A DNA stretch of 64,000 nt from Escarpia spicata (Eukaryota; Annelida; Polychaeta; Sabellida; Siboglinidae), in contig OZ023206.1 of assembly GCA_963995525.1 (NCBI GenBank), positions 7,444,919-7,508,918 on the forward strand, in the 5' to 3' direction. This document shows positions 11,132 through 24,500 of the stretch, in pieces (within the stretch, counting starts at the first letter, position 1; every line of letters begins with the position of its first letter). The notes below the pieces were generated by a model. That model had not been told where the DNA came from, ran no database searches, and worked only from the letters and a program-made list of their open reading frames with translations. The position numbers were made by a program, and so were the translations under genes.

Positions 11132-14100
11132 CTATTGAGGTCCTCCTGCAGGCGCACTGAGTCTTCCACGCTGCTGATTCTGGATCCTATTGAGGTCCTC
11201 CTGCAGGCGCACTGAGTCTTCCACGCTGCTGATTCTGGATCCTATTGAGGTCCTCCTGCAGGTGCACTGAGTCTTCCACTCTGCTGATTCTGGATCCTAT
11301 TGAGGTCCTGCTGCAGGCGCACTGAGTCTTCCACGCTGCTGATTCTGGATCCTATTGAGGTCCTCCTGCAGGTGCACTGAGTCTTCCACGCTGCTGATTC
11401 TGGATTCTATTGAGGTCCTCCTGCAGGCGCACTGAGTCTTCCACGCTGCTGATTCTGGAGCCTATTGAGGTCCTCCTGCAGGCGCACTGAGTCTTCCACG
11501 CTGCTGATTCTGGATCCTATTGAGGTCCTCCTGCAGGCGCACTGAGTCTTCCACGCTGCTAATTCTGGATCCTATTGAGGTCCTCCTGCAGGCGCACTGA
11601 GTCTTCCACTCTGCTGATTCTGGATCCTATTGAGGTCCTCCTGCAGGCGCACTGAGTCTTCCACGCTGCTGATTCTGGATCCTATTGAGGTCCTCCTGCA
11701 GGTGCACTGAGTCTTCCACTCTGCTGATTCTGGATCCTATTGAGGTCCTCCTGCAGGCGCACTGAGTTTTCCTCGCTGCTGATTCTGGATCCTATTGAGG
11801 TCCTCCTGCAGACGCACTGAGTCTTCCATGCTGCTGATACTGGATCCTATTGAGGTCCTCCTGCAGGTGCACTGAGTCTTCCTCGCTGCTGATTCTGGAT
11901 CCTATTGAGGTCCTCCTGCAGGCGCACTGAGTCTTCCATGCTGCTGATACTGGATCCTATTGAGGTCCTCCTGCAGGTGCACTGAGTCTTCCACTCTGCT
12001 GATTCTGGATCCTATTGAGGTCCTCCTGCAGGCGCACTGAGTCTTCCTCGCTGCTGATTCTGGATCCTATTGAGGTCCTCCTGCAGGCGCACTGAGTCTT
12101 CCTCGCTGCTGATTCTGGATCCTATTGAGGTCCTCCTGCAGGCGCACTGAGTCTTCCACGCTGCTGTTTCTGGATCCTATTGAGGTCCTCCTGCAGGCGC
12201 ACTGAGTCTTCCACGCTGCTGATTCTGGATCCTATTGAGGTCCTCCTGCAGGCGCACTGAGTCTTCCTCGCTGCTGATTCTGGATACTATTGAGGTCCTC
12301 CTGCAGGCGCACTGAGTCTTCCACGCTGCTGATTCTGGATCTTATTGTGGTCCTCCTGCAGGTGCACTGAGTCTTCCACTCTGCTGATTCTGGATCCTAT
12401 TGAGGTCCTCCTGCAGGCGCACTGAGTCTTCCACGCTGCTGATTCTGGATCCTATTGAGGTCCTCCTGCAGATGCACTGAGTCTTCCACTTTGCTGATTC
12501 TGGATCCTATTGAGGTCCTCCTGCAGGCGCACTGAGTCTTCCACGCTGCTGATTCTGGATCCTATTGAGGTCCTCCTGCAGGCGCACTGAGTCTTCCACG
12601 CTGCTGTTTCTGGATCCTGTTGAGGTCCTCCTGCAGGCGCACTGAGTATTCCACTCTGCTGATTCTGGATCCTATTGAGGTCCTCCTGCAGGCGCACTGA
12701 GTCTTCCACTCTGCTGATTCTGGATCCTATTGAGGTCCTCCTGCAGGCGCACTGAGTCTTCCACGCTGCTGATTGTGGATCCTACTGAGGTCCTCCTGCA
12801 GGTGCACTGAGTCTTCCACTCTGCTGATTCTGGATCCTATTGAGGTCCTCCTGCAGGCGCACTGAGTCTTCCACGCTGCTGATTCTGGATCCTATTGAGG
12901 TCCTCCTGCAGGCGCACTGAGTCTTCCTCGCTGCTGATTCTGGATCCTATTGAGTTCCTCCTGCAGGCGCACTGAGTCTTCCACTCTGCTGATTCTGGAT
13001 CCTATTGAGGTCCTCCTGCAGGTGCACTGAGTCTTCCACTCTGCTGATTCTGGATCCTATTGAGGTCCTCCTGCAGGCGCACTGAGTCTTCCTCGCTGCT
13101 GATTCTGGATCCTATTGAGGTCCTCCTGCAGGCGCACTGAGTCTTCCTCGCTGCTGATTCTGGATCCTATTGAGGTCCTCCTGCAGGCGCACTGAGTCTT
13201 CCACGCTGCTGTTTCTGGATCCTATTGAGGTCCTCCTGCAGGCGCACTGAGTCTTCCACGCTGCTGATTCTGGATCCTATTGAGGTCCTCCTGCAGGCGC
13301 ACTGAGTCTTCCTCGCTGCTGATTCTGGATACTATTGAGGTCCTCCTGCAGGCGCACTGAGTCTTCCTCGCTGCTGATTCTGGATCCTATTGAGGTCCTC
13401 CTGCAGGCGCACTGAGTCTTCCACGCTGCTGTTTCTGGATCCTATTGAGGTCCTCCTGCAGGCGCACTGAGTCTTCCACGCTGCTGATTCTGGATCCTAT
13501 TGAGGTCCTCCTGCAGGCGCACTGAGTCTTCCTCGCTGCTGATTCTGGATACTATTGAGGTCCTCCTGCAGGCGCACTGAGTCTTCCACGCTGCTGATTC
13601 TGGATCTTATTGTGGTCCTCCTGCAGGTGCACTGAGTCTTCCACTCTGCTGATTCTGGATCCTATTGAGGTCCTCCTGCAGGCGCACTGAGTCTTCCACG
13701 CTGCTGATTCTGGATCCTATTGAGGTCCTCCTGCAGATGCACTGAGTCTTCCACTTTGCTGATTCTGGATCCTATTGAGGTCCTCCTGCAGGCGCACTGA
13801 GTCTTCCACGCTGCTGATTCTGGATCCTATTGAGGTCCTCCTGCAGGCGCACTGAGTCTTCCACGCTGCTGATTCTGGATCCTGTTGAGGTCCTCCTGCA
13901 GGCGCACTGAGTATTCCACTCTGCTGATTCTGGATCCTATTGAGGTCCTCCTGCAGGCGCACTGAGTCTTCCACTCTGCTGATTCTGGATCCTATTGAGG
14001 TCCTCCTGCAGGCGCACTGAGTCTTCCACGCTGCTGATTGTGGATCCTACTGAGGTCCTCCTGCAGGTGCACTGAGTCTTCCACTCTGCTGATTCTGGAT

Positions 14101-16297
14101 CCTATTGAGGTCCTCCTGCAGGCGCACTGAGTCTTCCACGCTGCTGATTCTGGATCCTATTGAGGTCCTCCTGCAGGCGCACTGAGTCTTCCTCGCTGCT
14201 GATTCTGGATCCTATTGAGTTCCTCCTGCAGGCGCACTGAGTCTTCCACTCTGCTGATTCTGGATCCTATTGAGGTCCTCCTGCAGGTGCACTGAGTCTT
14301 CCACTCTGCTGATTCTGGATCCTATTGAGGTCCTCCTGCAGGCGCACTGAGTCTTCCTCGCTGCTGATTCTGGATCCTATTGAGGTCCTCCTGCAGGCGC
14401 ACTGAGTCTTCCTCGCTGCTGATTCTGGATCCTATTGAGGTCCTCCTGCAGGCGCACTGAGTCTTCCACGCTGCTGTTTCTGGATCCTATTGAGGTCCTC
14501 CTGCAGGCGCACTGAGTCTTCCACGCTGCTGATTCTGGATCCTATTGAGGTCCTCCTGCAGGCGCACTGAGTCTTCCTCGCTGCTGATTCTGGATACTAT
14601 TGAGGTCCTCCTGCAGGCGCACTGAGTCTTCCACGCTGCTGATTCTGGATCTTATTGTGGTCCTCCTGCAGGTGCACTGAGTCTTCCACTCTGCTGATTC
14701 TGGATCCTATGAGGTCCTCCTGCAGGCGCACTGAGTCTTCCACGCTGCTGATTCTGGATCCTATTGAGGTCCTCCTGCAGGCGCACTGAGTCTTCCACGC
14801 TGCTGATTCTGGATCCTATTGAGGTCCTCCTGCAGGCGCACTGAGTCTTCCACGCTGCTGATTCTGGATCCTGTTGAGGTCCTCCTGCAGGCGCACTGAG
14901 TATTCCACTCTGCTGATTCTGGATCCTATTGAGTTCCTCCTGCAGGCGCACTGAGTCTTCCACTCTGCTGATTCTGGATCCTATTGAGGTCCTCCTGCAG
15001 GCGCACTGAGTCTTCCACGCTGCTGATTGTGGATCCTACTGAGGTCCTCCTGCAGGTGCACTGAGTCTTCCACTCTGCTGATTCTGGATCCTATTGAGGT
15101 CCTCCTGCAGGCGCACTGAGTCTTCCACGCTGCTGATTCTGGATCCTATTGAGGTCCTCCTGCAGGCGCACTGAGTCTTCCTCGCTGCTGATTCTGGATC
15201 CTATTGAGTTCCTCCTGCAGGCGCACTGAGTCTTCCACTCTGCTGATTCTGGATCCTATTGAGGTCCTCCTGCAGGCGCACTGAGTCTTCCTCGCTGCTG
15301 ATTCTGGATCCTATTGAGGTCCTCCTGCAGGCGCACTGAGTCTTCCATGCTGCTGATTCTGGATCATATTGAGGTCCTCCTACAGGTGCACTGAGTCTTC
15401 CACTCTGCTGATTCTGGATCCTATTGAGGTCCTCCTGCAGGCGCACTGAGTCTTCCTCGCTGCTGATTCTGGATCCTATTGAGGTCCTCCTGCAGGCGCA
15501 CTGAGTCTTCCTCGCTGCTGATTCTGGATCCTATTGAGGTCCTCCTGCAGGCGCACTGAATCTTCCACGCTGCTGATTCTGGATCATATTGAGGTCCTCC
15601 TGCAGGCGCACTGAGTCTTCCACGCTGCTGATTCTGGATCCTATTGAGGTCCTCCTGCAGGCGCACTGAGTCTTCCTCGCTGCTGATTCTGGATCCTATT
15701 GAGGTCCTCCTGCAGGCGCACTGAGTCTTCCACGCTGCTGATTCTGGATCCCATTGAGGTCCTCATGCAGGCGCACTGAGTCTTCCACGCTGCTGATTCT
15801 GGATCATATTGTGGTCCTCCTGCAGGTGCACTGAGTCTTCCATTCTGCTGATTCTGGATCCTATTGAGGTCCTCCTGCAGGCGCACTGAGTCTTCCACGC
15901 TGTTGATTCTGGATCCTATTGAGGTCCTCCTGCAGGTGCACTGAGTCTTCCACTCTGCTGATTCTGGATCCTATTGAGGTCCTCCTGCAGGCGCACTGAG
16001 TCTTCCTCGCTGCTGATTCTGGATCCTATTGAGGTCCTCCTGCAGGCGCACTGAGTCTTCCTCGCTGCTGATTCTGGATCCTATTGAGGTCCTCCTGCAG
16101 GCGCACTGAGTCTTCCACGCTGCTGATTCTGGATCCTATTGAGGTCCTCCTGCAGGCGCACTGAGTCTTCCACTCTGCTGATTCTGGATCCTATTGAGGT
16201 CCTCCTGCAGGTGCACTGAGTCTTCCATTCTGCTGATTCTAGATCCTATTGAGGTCCTCCTGCAGGTGCACTGAGTCTTCCACTCTGCTGATTCTGC
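11132..16297. repeat. 55-bp minisatellite array, about 94 copies, derived from LINE reverse transcriptase
   Basis: Consensus unit begins GAGGTCCTCCTGCAGGCGCA and continues CTGAGTCTTCCACGCTGCTG, ATTCTGGATCCTATT. On the minus strand a unit encodes EDSVRLQEDLNRIQN, the same residues that flank the array in the single-copy RT (SRVEDSVHLQEDL on one side, LQEDLNRLQEWEKTWLM on the other). Variants such as TCCACT, TCCTCG and GGTGCA are distributed non-randomly and show higher-order duplication of 23 units (1265 bp). 55 is not a multiple of three, so all short frames of 81-103 residues found on the minus strand here are artefacts of the array. Confidence 0.97.
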
Positions 16298-18717
16298 GAT
16301 ACAGTAGGCTGTCATCTGCATACAGTTTGATGTCACGCAGTTTGGCATATCGTTGATGTAAACAAGAAACAGCAGCCGTCCGAACACAGTGCCTTGTGGG
16401 ACGCCTGATAGGACGGGGGTCTCTTTGGAAGAGCTTCCATTCACTATAACTATGTGTCCGGTTATATAGGAATGATTCGATCCATTATAGGATATTGCCC
16501 CGGACCCGGTAGTATTTTAGTTTTAGTATGAGTCTACGATGTGGCACTTTGTCGAACGCCTTGCTGAAATCAAGGAGTATGCAATCCATTTGTCCTCCCT
16601 CCTCGAGTGTGTGTGCTCGATCATGTAAGGTTCCCAAAAGCTGTGTCTCTGTGGATCGCTTCTTCCTAAAGCCATGCTGGGCATCTGTGAGGATATTGTG
16701 GTTATCAGAACGTGTCATGATGTGGGAGCGGAGTATGTGTTCAAGGAGTTTGTATAAGACAGAAGTTAAGGAGATGAAGCGGTAGTATTCAGCTTTCCCT
16801 CTGTCGCCCTTTTTGAACGCTGGTACTACATTTGCTTTAAGCCAATCAGATGGGGTTGTTTATGTGGGTTTAATCCAGAGAGGAGCTTGTTTACTCCTTT
16901 GACGGTTAAGCTGATGTCTGGTAGTGTGGGATATGGGCTGGGGCCTAGACTGGGTGGGGTCCTTCTGGTTCTTTTGTGAATACTGATGAGAACTGGTCAT
17001 TTACTATCTCGGCTTGGATTTTATTGTCACTGTGTGTTTGATCGTCTCTCTTCGGGGGAGACTCGAACATTGTCACTGCGCTTTGATTTGATAAGTCCAG
17101 AGTTTGTTGTTAGCACTGGAACCTCCATCTGTGATTAGGCCATTGACATAGCGGTCGTGTATTTATCTACAAGTACGCTTAGTTCGTTTTCCAAGCTGCG
17201 GTACCTTTCCCCTTTCTGGGTTTGTTTGGCTTGAGTGTATGCTCGCTGCTTACGTTTTGCTAGACGCTTGATGTGTGCGTTTACCTATGGCTGGTTGCGT
17301 CTAGTTGGGGTCAATTTACTTGGAACATTCCTCGTTGTAAGGGATTTCAGTTTTGAGAGACTGCCATATCTCTTCCATTGGCGATTCTGCTTAGAATTTT
17401 TCAAAGATTGATGATGGTAGTTTGGCGGGTTCTGCCTTTATTTCTGTGATGTTTGCCATGGACTAGAGGAAGACCTTTCTCCTGGCTGGTTTGGTGCGTG
17501 TGACACTAGCTGTAGCCTCAAGACGGATTGCTGCATGGTCACTCACGCCGACTATGTCCTAAATTCGATTTACAAGGGATGGTCTGTTTGTGAAAATTAG
17601 GTCCTAACAGTTTTTCTCTCGAGTGTTTACATGGACTATTTGGTCCAGACCTAGGTCAACTTTCATATTTAGAATGAGCTCATTGTGGGGTTTGGAATAC
17701 CGAACTTTGTAAGGGGCTGGTTTGGTGGAGTCAGTTAGCCAGTCAATGTCGGGCAAGTTAAAGCTCTGGGGTTTTATTGCATGAGCGAGGCAATGGTCTC
17801 TCTTACGTGTGTAGCCATAGTAACGTCCCTGTCAGGGGGCCAATAGACGCCGACAACAATTACTGGTGGTTGGTTATGTGGCATTTTGATTTTGCTTTCT
17901 GATATTTTGTTTCCGGTGTGGTTTTCGTTTGCTATAGGGATGTCTTCTGCTACAATATCGTCTATAATTGCAATGAGGTTTCCACCGTACCAATCGCTAA
18001 TGTTCTCATCTCTGTCTGTTCTAGATATTGTGTGATAGCCAGGTGGGAGGAATTCGGGGTCTGTTGTTGTGCTTGTGAGCTGGGTTTCTGTTGCTACTAT
18101 AATGTCTGGGGAGGTAGATTTTGTGGTGAGTGTTAGGATGTGCCATTTAAAAAATTTGTGTTGGCTACTAAGGTTCTTGGTGTGTTTTGATAGTAGGTGG
18201 TGTTTTGGGTGAGTTTGTTTGGTGAGGTGCTTTGGTTGGTGAGGTGCGGAGAGGGCTGCCAGGGTGATCGTGGAGTTGGTCGGGTTCAGACAGGGCCCTG
18301 TATCTATTAAATAACGACACATCTGGGTGGTAAAAAAGAGTTGAATCCGTGAAGTTGGGAATCCCGCATCTGTCGCATTGTCATGGGGTTTCGGGTTTTA
18401 GCCCAAGGAAGACTATAGTTGACATACATAGGCATGGTTTATGGTACCAGGTGTTGCATTTGTTATAAGCAACGGATGTTTTACACCACGTGACTGCGCG
18501 TTCGCATATTCCACCGAGGAATTTTGGTTTTCGTTTTGCATTTTGTACTTTGTTTATGCATATGCGCTGGTTGATTAAGTTGTGTTGGGGATGATATGGT
18601 TACGCGCGCTTTAATTATTGTTTACACCTCCGCCATCTTGTTTTGAACGTCTGTGCTGTTGTTAGACAAAATAATTTAACGGTCTAAGACATGGGGATGG
18701 CAATAAAAAAAAGTAAG

Positions 18718-19012
18718 GTAAGTTATTATATAGCGCAATACCCAGTGCTCAGGACTGCTCAAAGCGCTTTACACTTTACTCCCTGGCAGACCTGTTGAAT
18801 CGAACACCATCTCGACTTCTCTGAGAAGCATTCAGCCACGGTGCAATTAATGCGCGAAGACTATTCGTACACATATATCCACAACTATCTATAGCCAGGT
18901 ACTCATTCATACAGCTGAGTGAACTGAAGCAATGTAGAGTAAACGAACTTGCCCAAGGTTCGACACCGCCGCACACGGTTCAAACTCGGGTTCTCTCAGT
19001 CATCTATTAGAT
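18718..19012. repeat. dispersed SINE-like repeat
   Basis: Begins GTAAGTTATTATATAGCGCA, includes CAAAGCGCTTTACACTTTAC and TCGAACACCATCTCGACTTC, and ends with AGGTTCGACACCGCCGCACA and CGGTTCAAACTCGGGTTCTC, a B-box-like tRNA motif. Related partial copies lie at 9205-9290 (minus) and 40515-40690. Confidence 0.65.
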
Positions 19013-19677
19013 CGTAAGCTTGCGTATTTGCACGTACAGTGGTGGTGATAATATATTGTTCGTCTGTCAATTGGGGATAATGACAATCATTAGAGGGGGT
19101 GAAATTAGGTGCCAACGTAGGACCGGGAAAAAAGAAAAGACAACAACTGACGCATGCGCAACGACTAACATGTCAGTGAGTGTACTGATCAATGCTTCGC
19201 GTACAACAGTAGCGCACTCAGTCGCGTCTGATTCCACTGTATTCTGCCGCGAGTGAGTAGGAAACACGAAACCCAATAGAGAGTAGGCCTGTTCATCCAA
19301 GACCGTCTCACAGCTTGATATTGGTCTGGCTACCATCATATTACACCGGTGTGATGATAGTACGTTACGTCCGGAAGGAATTGACACATGAACAAAACAT
19401 CCATGTATCTAGTAAACACGTTTTATATTTGTGAACGGCGACGGTGTTGATTCCTTTGTTGGGCTGTTCCAAATAGCAACATACATTTAAATAAGATCAG
19501 TCTGCCATTGTTAGCTATGTCATCTTGTGATTACTGTGAAATGGTTGACATTGACCGTAATTCGAGTCCTTTTTACTAAGCACTAAAGAAATCGGAACAG
19601 TTGTCATTTGCATTTCCATAGATAACCAGCCGACTTTAATTATATCACATGCGGTTTGTGCAGATAAAATGTTTTTG

Positions 19678-19715
<38 letters not shown>

Positions 19716-20367
19716 AAACACGTAATATCGTGAATTACTCAGATGTGTTCGCACACAGCCAATTCTGTATTGTTCGTACAATGTGTTGGAATGTTTATAA
19801 AATAAGTATACGTATACATTACTTCAATCCAAGGTTAACTGCACGTGCCATTTATGTTGTTTATACGTTTTATACTATATTGTTAACAGTTGTTTCCGTT
19901 GTTTCTGTTGTAGTTCTGTGAGCTGAATAAAATCACATTTATTTTATTCATTGCAGTTGTAAACATGTTACTCTAAACGTGAATTGAATTGGGTTTGATT
20001 ACCTCTTCGAAATACACCTTAAAATCACACTCACCGTATGCAAGATCATCAATAGTACATAATACAGCCATTCTAGTTCCCACGAACGCTTACTTTAATT
20101 TAAACGTTGCCTAGATTGCATCCGGGTACTGAAAGACAACATTAAGTTTTTATGTTCGAACATAACGGCAGCCCACGTATCTTTTGATTCCCATCTATTG
20201 TTGATTCGCTGATTGATGTATTCGTTATACATGTGTGAACATGTGCGTTGGCGCAACACATAAAGGAGTAATTCCACAAACTGTCCCAGATCCAATGTCC
20301 ACAGACCCGCCAGAGATTCAAGGAGAGTCGAACCGCATCACCCAGTGTGGCTAGCGGAGACACTACT

Positions 20368-20369
<2 letters not shown>
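19013..20369. other. intergenic sequence without a recognised gene
   Basis: Includes an AT tract at 19681-19711. The remainder is AT-rich and I see no supported coding exon. Confidence 0.5.
19681..19711. repeat. (AT)n microsatellite
   Basis: Pure AT dinucleotides. Confidence 0.95.
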
Positions 20370-20447
<78 letters not shown>

Positions 20448-20462
20448 GCACGCACGCACGCA
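20370..20462. repeat. (CACG)n microsatellite
   Basis: About 23 copies of the tetranucleotide CACG with a single A-for-C change near 20447. It produces spurious ARTHART and VRACVRAC frames on the two strands. Confidence 0.95.
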
Positions 20463-21154
20463 TGTACGAACATGCTTTCCAGATATCTATAAACTACCAC
20501 ATGCCAGATACTGCCACGCCACCTCCTGGATATCGTTAACAGCGACCTCACTAGTCTCGCTAAACCGACTCTCGCCTGGCTGCGTGACTTCGCCACGAAG
20601 ATAGTCTGGCTCCGAATCGCGTTTTGACTGCCCAATTGTTGACAGCCATGAGAGCTGCCACCTAATGGATATGCATGTGATTAAAAGGCACTAAACTACG
20701 AAAAAAAGTTTAATGTCGGTTTATTTTGTGTGTGACATGTTTCAATATAAGTTTAATGTGAAATAGTCGTTATAGTATAGTATTGTCTGATAAAAGTGTA
20801 TCCTTATTTAATTTGTTTTTTCATAGTTGGTCTGAGAGCCAATCATCGTCTCTACCCGAATCTGTGGTAAAGCTCCTTACCGGTAACATTGGCAGGGCCT
20901 TAATATTCCAGGCCGTTGTGATGGGCCAGTGCTGCCACCACACGGCGCCTGGGTAATCAAATCTATGACCTCACGAGTCATTGTTCGGCGCTGCATATTC
21001 ATTAGGTGGCGAGTAGTCACAGTGACCGATCACTTAACGGTCAATAAGTTGACGTAGCCTCGCTGACCCGACCGCGAATAACCACCGGCGTCACTGGCGT
21101 GGACTAGCTGGCGCACGTGAACGGCTCCAGCCTCGGGGTCAGAGCGACGGCAAC

Positions 21155-21367
21155 ATGCAGATGCGAAGGATGAGATTCAAGTGTAGTGTCGTCTTCAATG
21201 CCGTGCTGTTCTTGGTTAACGTCGTCGTGTTTGTCGGTCTGTGCACGTATGCCTTCGACCGAGACGAGGATGTGTTTCGACGCGGCGTCATGCTGCTCAG
21301 AGATCGACGGGTGTTCAGAGATATGGTGAATGCGTTCTTCGTCGCCACAGAAGCCGCCGATGTCACG
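21155..21367 (+). CDS. LicD-like gene 2, exon 1 (membrane anchor and stem)
   Basis: 71 codons from ATG, the same length as in paralog 1. The donor ACG|GTACAG is inferred; an in-frame TAG follows two codons later. Intronic bases GGGCGTTCCGGTTCACTAGT match paralog 1. Confidence 0.8.
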
Positions 21368-21446
21368 GTACAGTAGGGCGTTCCGGTTCACTAGTATGTG
21401 TGTGGGGTTAACATCAGGTGTGGTTGACTGCTAATTAATGTGTGTT

Positions 21447-21514
<68 letters not shown>

Positions 21515-21552
21515 TGCGTACGTGCATGCGTGTGGGTGTGGGTGTGAGTACG

Positions 21553-21588
<36 letters not shown>

Positions 21589-24500
21589 TACATACGTGTG
21601 TGGTGTGCGTGCGTGCGTGGTGTGCGTGCGTATGTGCTTTGTGTCTGGAATGTTGTGCACTACTAATGGCAGACTCGCACGTATTCTAATCTCGGCTGTA
21701 GCTGTTGTAGTAGCAGCAGCACGGAATCGTCACGACATTTCACTGAACCCAATTCATAGGAATAATAAATAATTTTTTTACAAAATTAAATAAAAAACTA
21801 GTAAGTATAGTATTAAAAAGTGAAAGCACTGTTTAATACATCACACATAAAAAACTATGATTATACATAAAATGATAATTATAGTGCAAAATTATATAAA
21901 CACACGAATAAAATATAACATGTATAGGCCTACATACATGTACGTATATATCACGGCCATAAAAATGGAAAGCAATGAAATTGGCGCAGTCACGTTACTT
22001 GAATGTCAGTTTAAAAGGGTATATTTTATATGTTTCTTGAAAGTGCTGAGGCTCTTAAGATCTTTAGGGCTAATGTCCCAAAAAGTGTACAAATAGGATT
22101 TTGTAGGTCAACAAATAAATGTTTGATTCTAAAAAATTCAGTTATATTTTCTTATTGTACATATAAAGACGCCTATTTTCCATAAATAGTTCAATGTAAT
22201 ATGAGTTTCTTTTGTTATGAAAGCTACTTGAAGTCAACATTGATTTCCATCGCGTGTCCCGCGTCATCGACGAAAAATTACTATACTACATACAATTTAA
22301 GCATTTTTAATTATATTTAAACGGAAAAGTATTTTTGAATTATCTAGTATATATGCCATTTAATAAGAATCAACAGGTACAAGACAGCATTTGACTTGGA
22401 AACATTTTGTTCCCGTCATGGATACTTTGGTGATAAGTTTAGTTTTTTGTTGTTTCATGGAAAGGGCTATTTTCAATTACTGCACCTCTTTCAGAAACTT
22501 GATTTGGAAGTATAACTGAAACATAAACAGTAACATCGATCAATTATCTTTGACTATGCTAACTGTCATATGTGCCCTGGAATTGGAACTAGCCAAAGTG
22601 TGGGCTAAGAAATTAATATACCTTAACGACGCTGGAAACGCAATATAGTCATTTTTAGATAATACATTATTCTTCAGCGAAAACAAGTCAAATGTTTAAG
22701 AAAACTTATTAAAACATGATTTAGCATGCGACTGTACACATATGTGGAGTTTGTATTGTTTTGTTTAAAATATTTCACTTCCTTAAAATGGTTCTTCATT
22801 TCATAATTATTTACGTATGTTGTTTAATAATCTGATCCACAACATGTTTGACAGTTAGTCAGTGTATACCAATCTATTGCATCGATGCTGGTGTTTATAA
22901 AACATTGACCAAGCATAATATCAACGACATAAAATCAACAAATAACACTCAAAAATAGGCCATACGTGACTGCTAACAAGTGATGACGCTGGACACTTTG
23001 CGATGACGCTGGACACGGGTTGGGCAGAACTGACTCAAAGGACACCACTGGACTTTCTTACAACTGAATAAACATAATTTATCAGGATGCATTTTTGAAG
23101 GGATCTAGGTATGCTCGTGCAACTTTTCCGATTTTATTTGGAGCTATTACATATCACCGGTATAGAGATGTAATTATGTATGTATATATGAGTATGAATT
23201 CAGAGTTTGTCGATCCGTTGACATCGAGTTGTCACACGTGTCATATGCTCACGTAATATAACCATGTCCTCGGTGAAGGGTTTGTAGGTAGAACTACCTT
23301 GTCAGAAACTCCTCGAGCACTTGCTGTGTCAGCTTTTTGTACTTGCCATCTGGAAGGACAATGTCCATTTGTCGCTACACGGCAACATTACTGTGATTTT
23401 TTCCAAACTGCTCAAATGATCATCTATTTAAACTCTTCTTGATACGCGTGTTTACACAACCCGTCCGAACTTGTTAGCATATCAGCCAGTCTGTTAGATC
23501 TTAGTTTCAAAGGAATATGTTGTTGTGTATTACATACGCAGATGTTATTGCTTTTGAAGCGTACACTAACATCAGGGTTCGGTATTGGCTGACAAAACAA
23601 GCAGGATATGATTTTCGTATTTGGATTTCCCTCACACAATTTAGCATGTAAGTATTGGAGATCAATTGTATTTCCCTTCTTCAATTGCTTCTTCTTATCA
23701 TCAGTCACCGCAAACTACTTCCTGACAGAAAATGTATCCGACCTGTTTCAACAACTCCATCCATTCTAACATGCATGCAAACGATACAATGTTATGTCAC
23801 TCGTGTAGGCCGGTGTCAACCCATTGTGCACCTTATATGCGTAGGTGTTGACTTTGAAGCGGAGCCTGTATTTCACAGGAAGTCAGTGCAGGTCGCGTAA
23901 CACAGGCGTTATACGCCTTTATTGTTCACTCAAACGTGTCTTTGTGATTAGATGGGCAGCGCAGTTCTGTACTTGCTGCAACCGGCCAGTTAGGAGCTGT
24001 GGCAAACCTTGCAGCAGCACGTTACCATAATCTAGGCGAGACGTTGCTAAGGCGTGAATTAGAATCTTACAGGCGTCGTTAGAGATATATTGTCTCTGTC
24101 GATGTTTCTGATATGGTAGAAACAGCATTTCGTTATCGCGTTCACCTGTCAAGCCGCTTTTTCACCGATCACGGCGGACGGGTTGTTCATCTCACGAATT
24201 CGATGTTTCGATGAAAACACAATTAGTTCACTTCAGTTTTGGTGGAGCTTTAGTTCGTTCCTGTTCATCCGCCCACCTACGTCTAGCATGCATACTTCAA
24301 TTGCTGACGTTTCACTTGCCAAGTTCGCGTCAGGCTTGATGAACAAATACATATGCGTGTCGTCTGCATAACAATGGTACAAACGACTGTGTTTCTTTAC
24401 AATATCTCCGATTAGTTTGGTGTACATGCACTATAGTTTCGGTCCCAGTACCGATCTTTGTGGCACACCGCAGCATAGACGTGCGTCAGACGACGTTGCT

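Larger units (their letters stand above)
10090..18530 (-). mobile_element. LINE retrotransposon (PHD-like finger, endonuclease, RT) split by a giant minisatellite
   Basis: Read on the minus strand from about 18530. First comes a Cys/His-rich segment containing CNTWYHKPC and CDRCGIP. Then an AP-endonuclease-like region (18322-17774) with DIIVATETQLT, LPPGYHTISRTDRDE and VIVVGVYWPP. Next is a decayed stretch, followed by reverse transcriptase (16718-16300) with [35 protein letters not shown] and catalytic YADDSLLY. The frame is then interrupted from 16297 to 11132 by a 55-bp array. It resumes at about 11130 with QEWEKTWLM and ends with VQRRAARYVYGDW (10730-10542) and FKQCLADTAAKKV at about 10191. 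Excluding the array it spans about 3.3 kb. Several frameshifts and stops make it inactive. By layout it belongs to the CR1/Jockey-type LINEs. Confidence 0.88.

Noticed and set aside
12452..15898. Series of 81-103 residue minus-strand frames with LQEDLNRIQNQQSG repeats
   Set aside because: Artefacts of the 55-bp array; they derive from LINE reverse transcriptase, not from a repeat-protein gene.
20347..21666. [15 protein letters not shown] and CVCVCV frames
   Set aside because: Translations of CACG and GT microsatellites.
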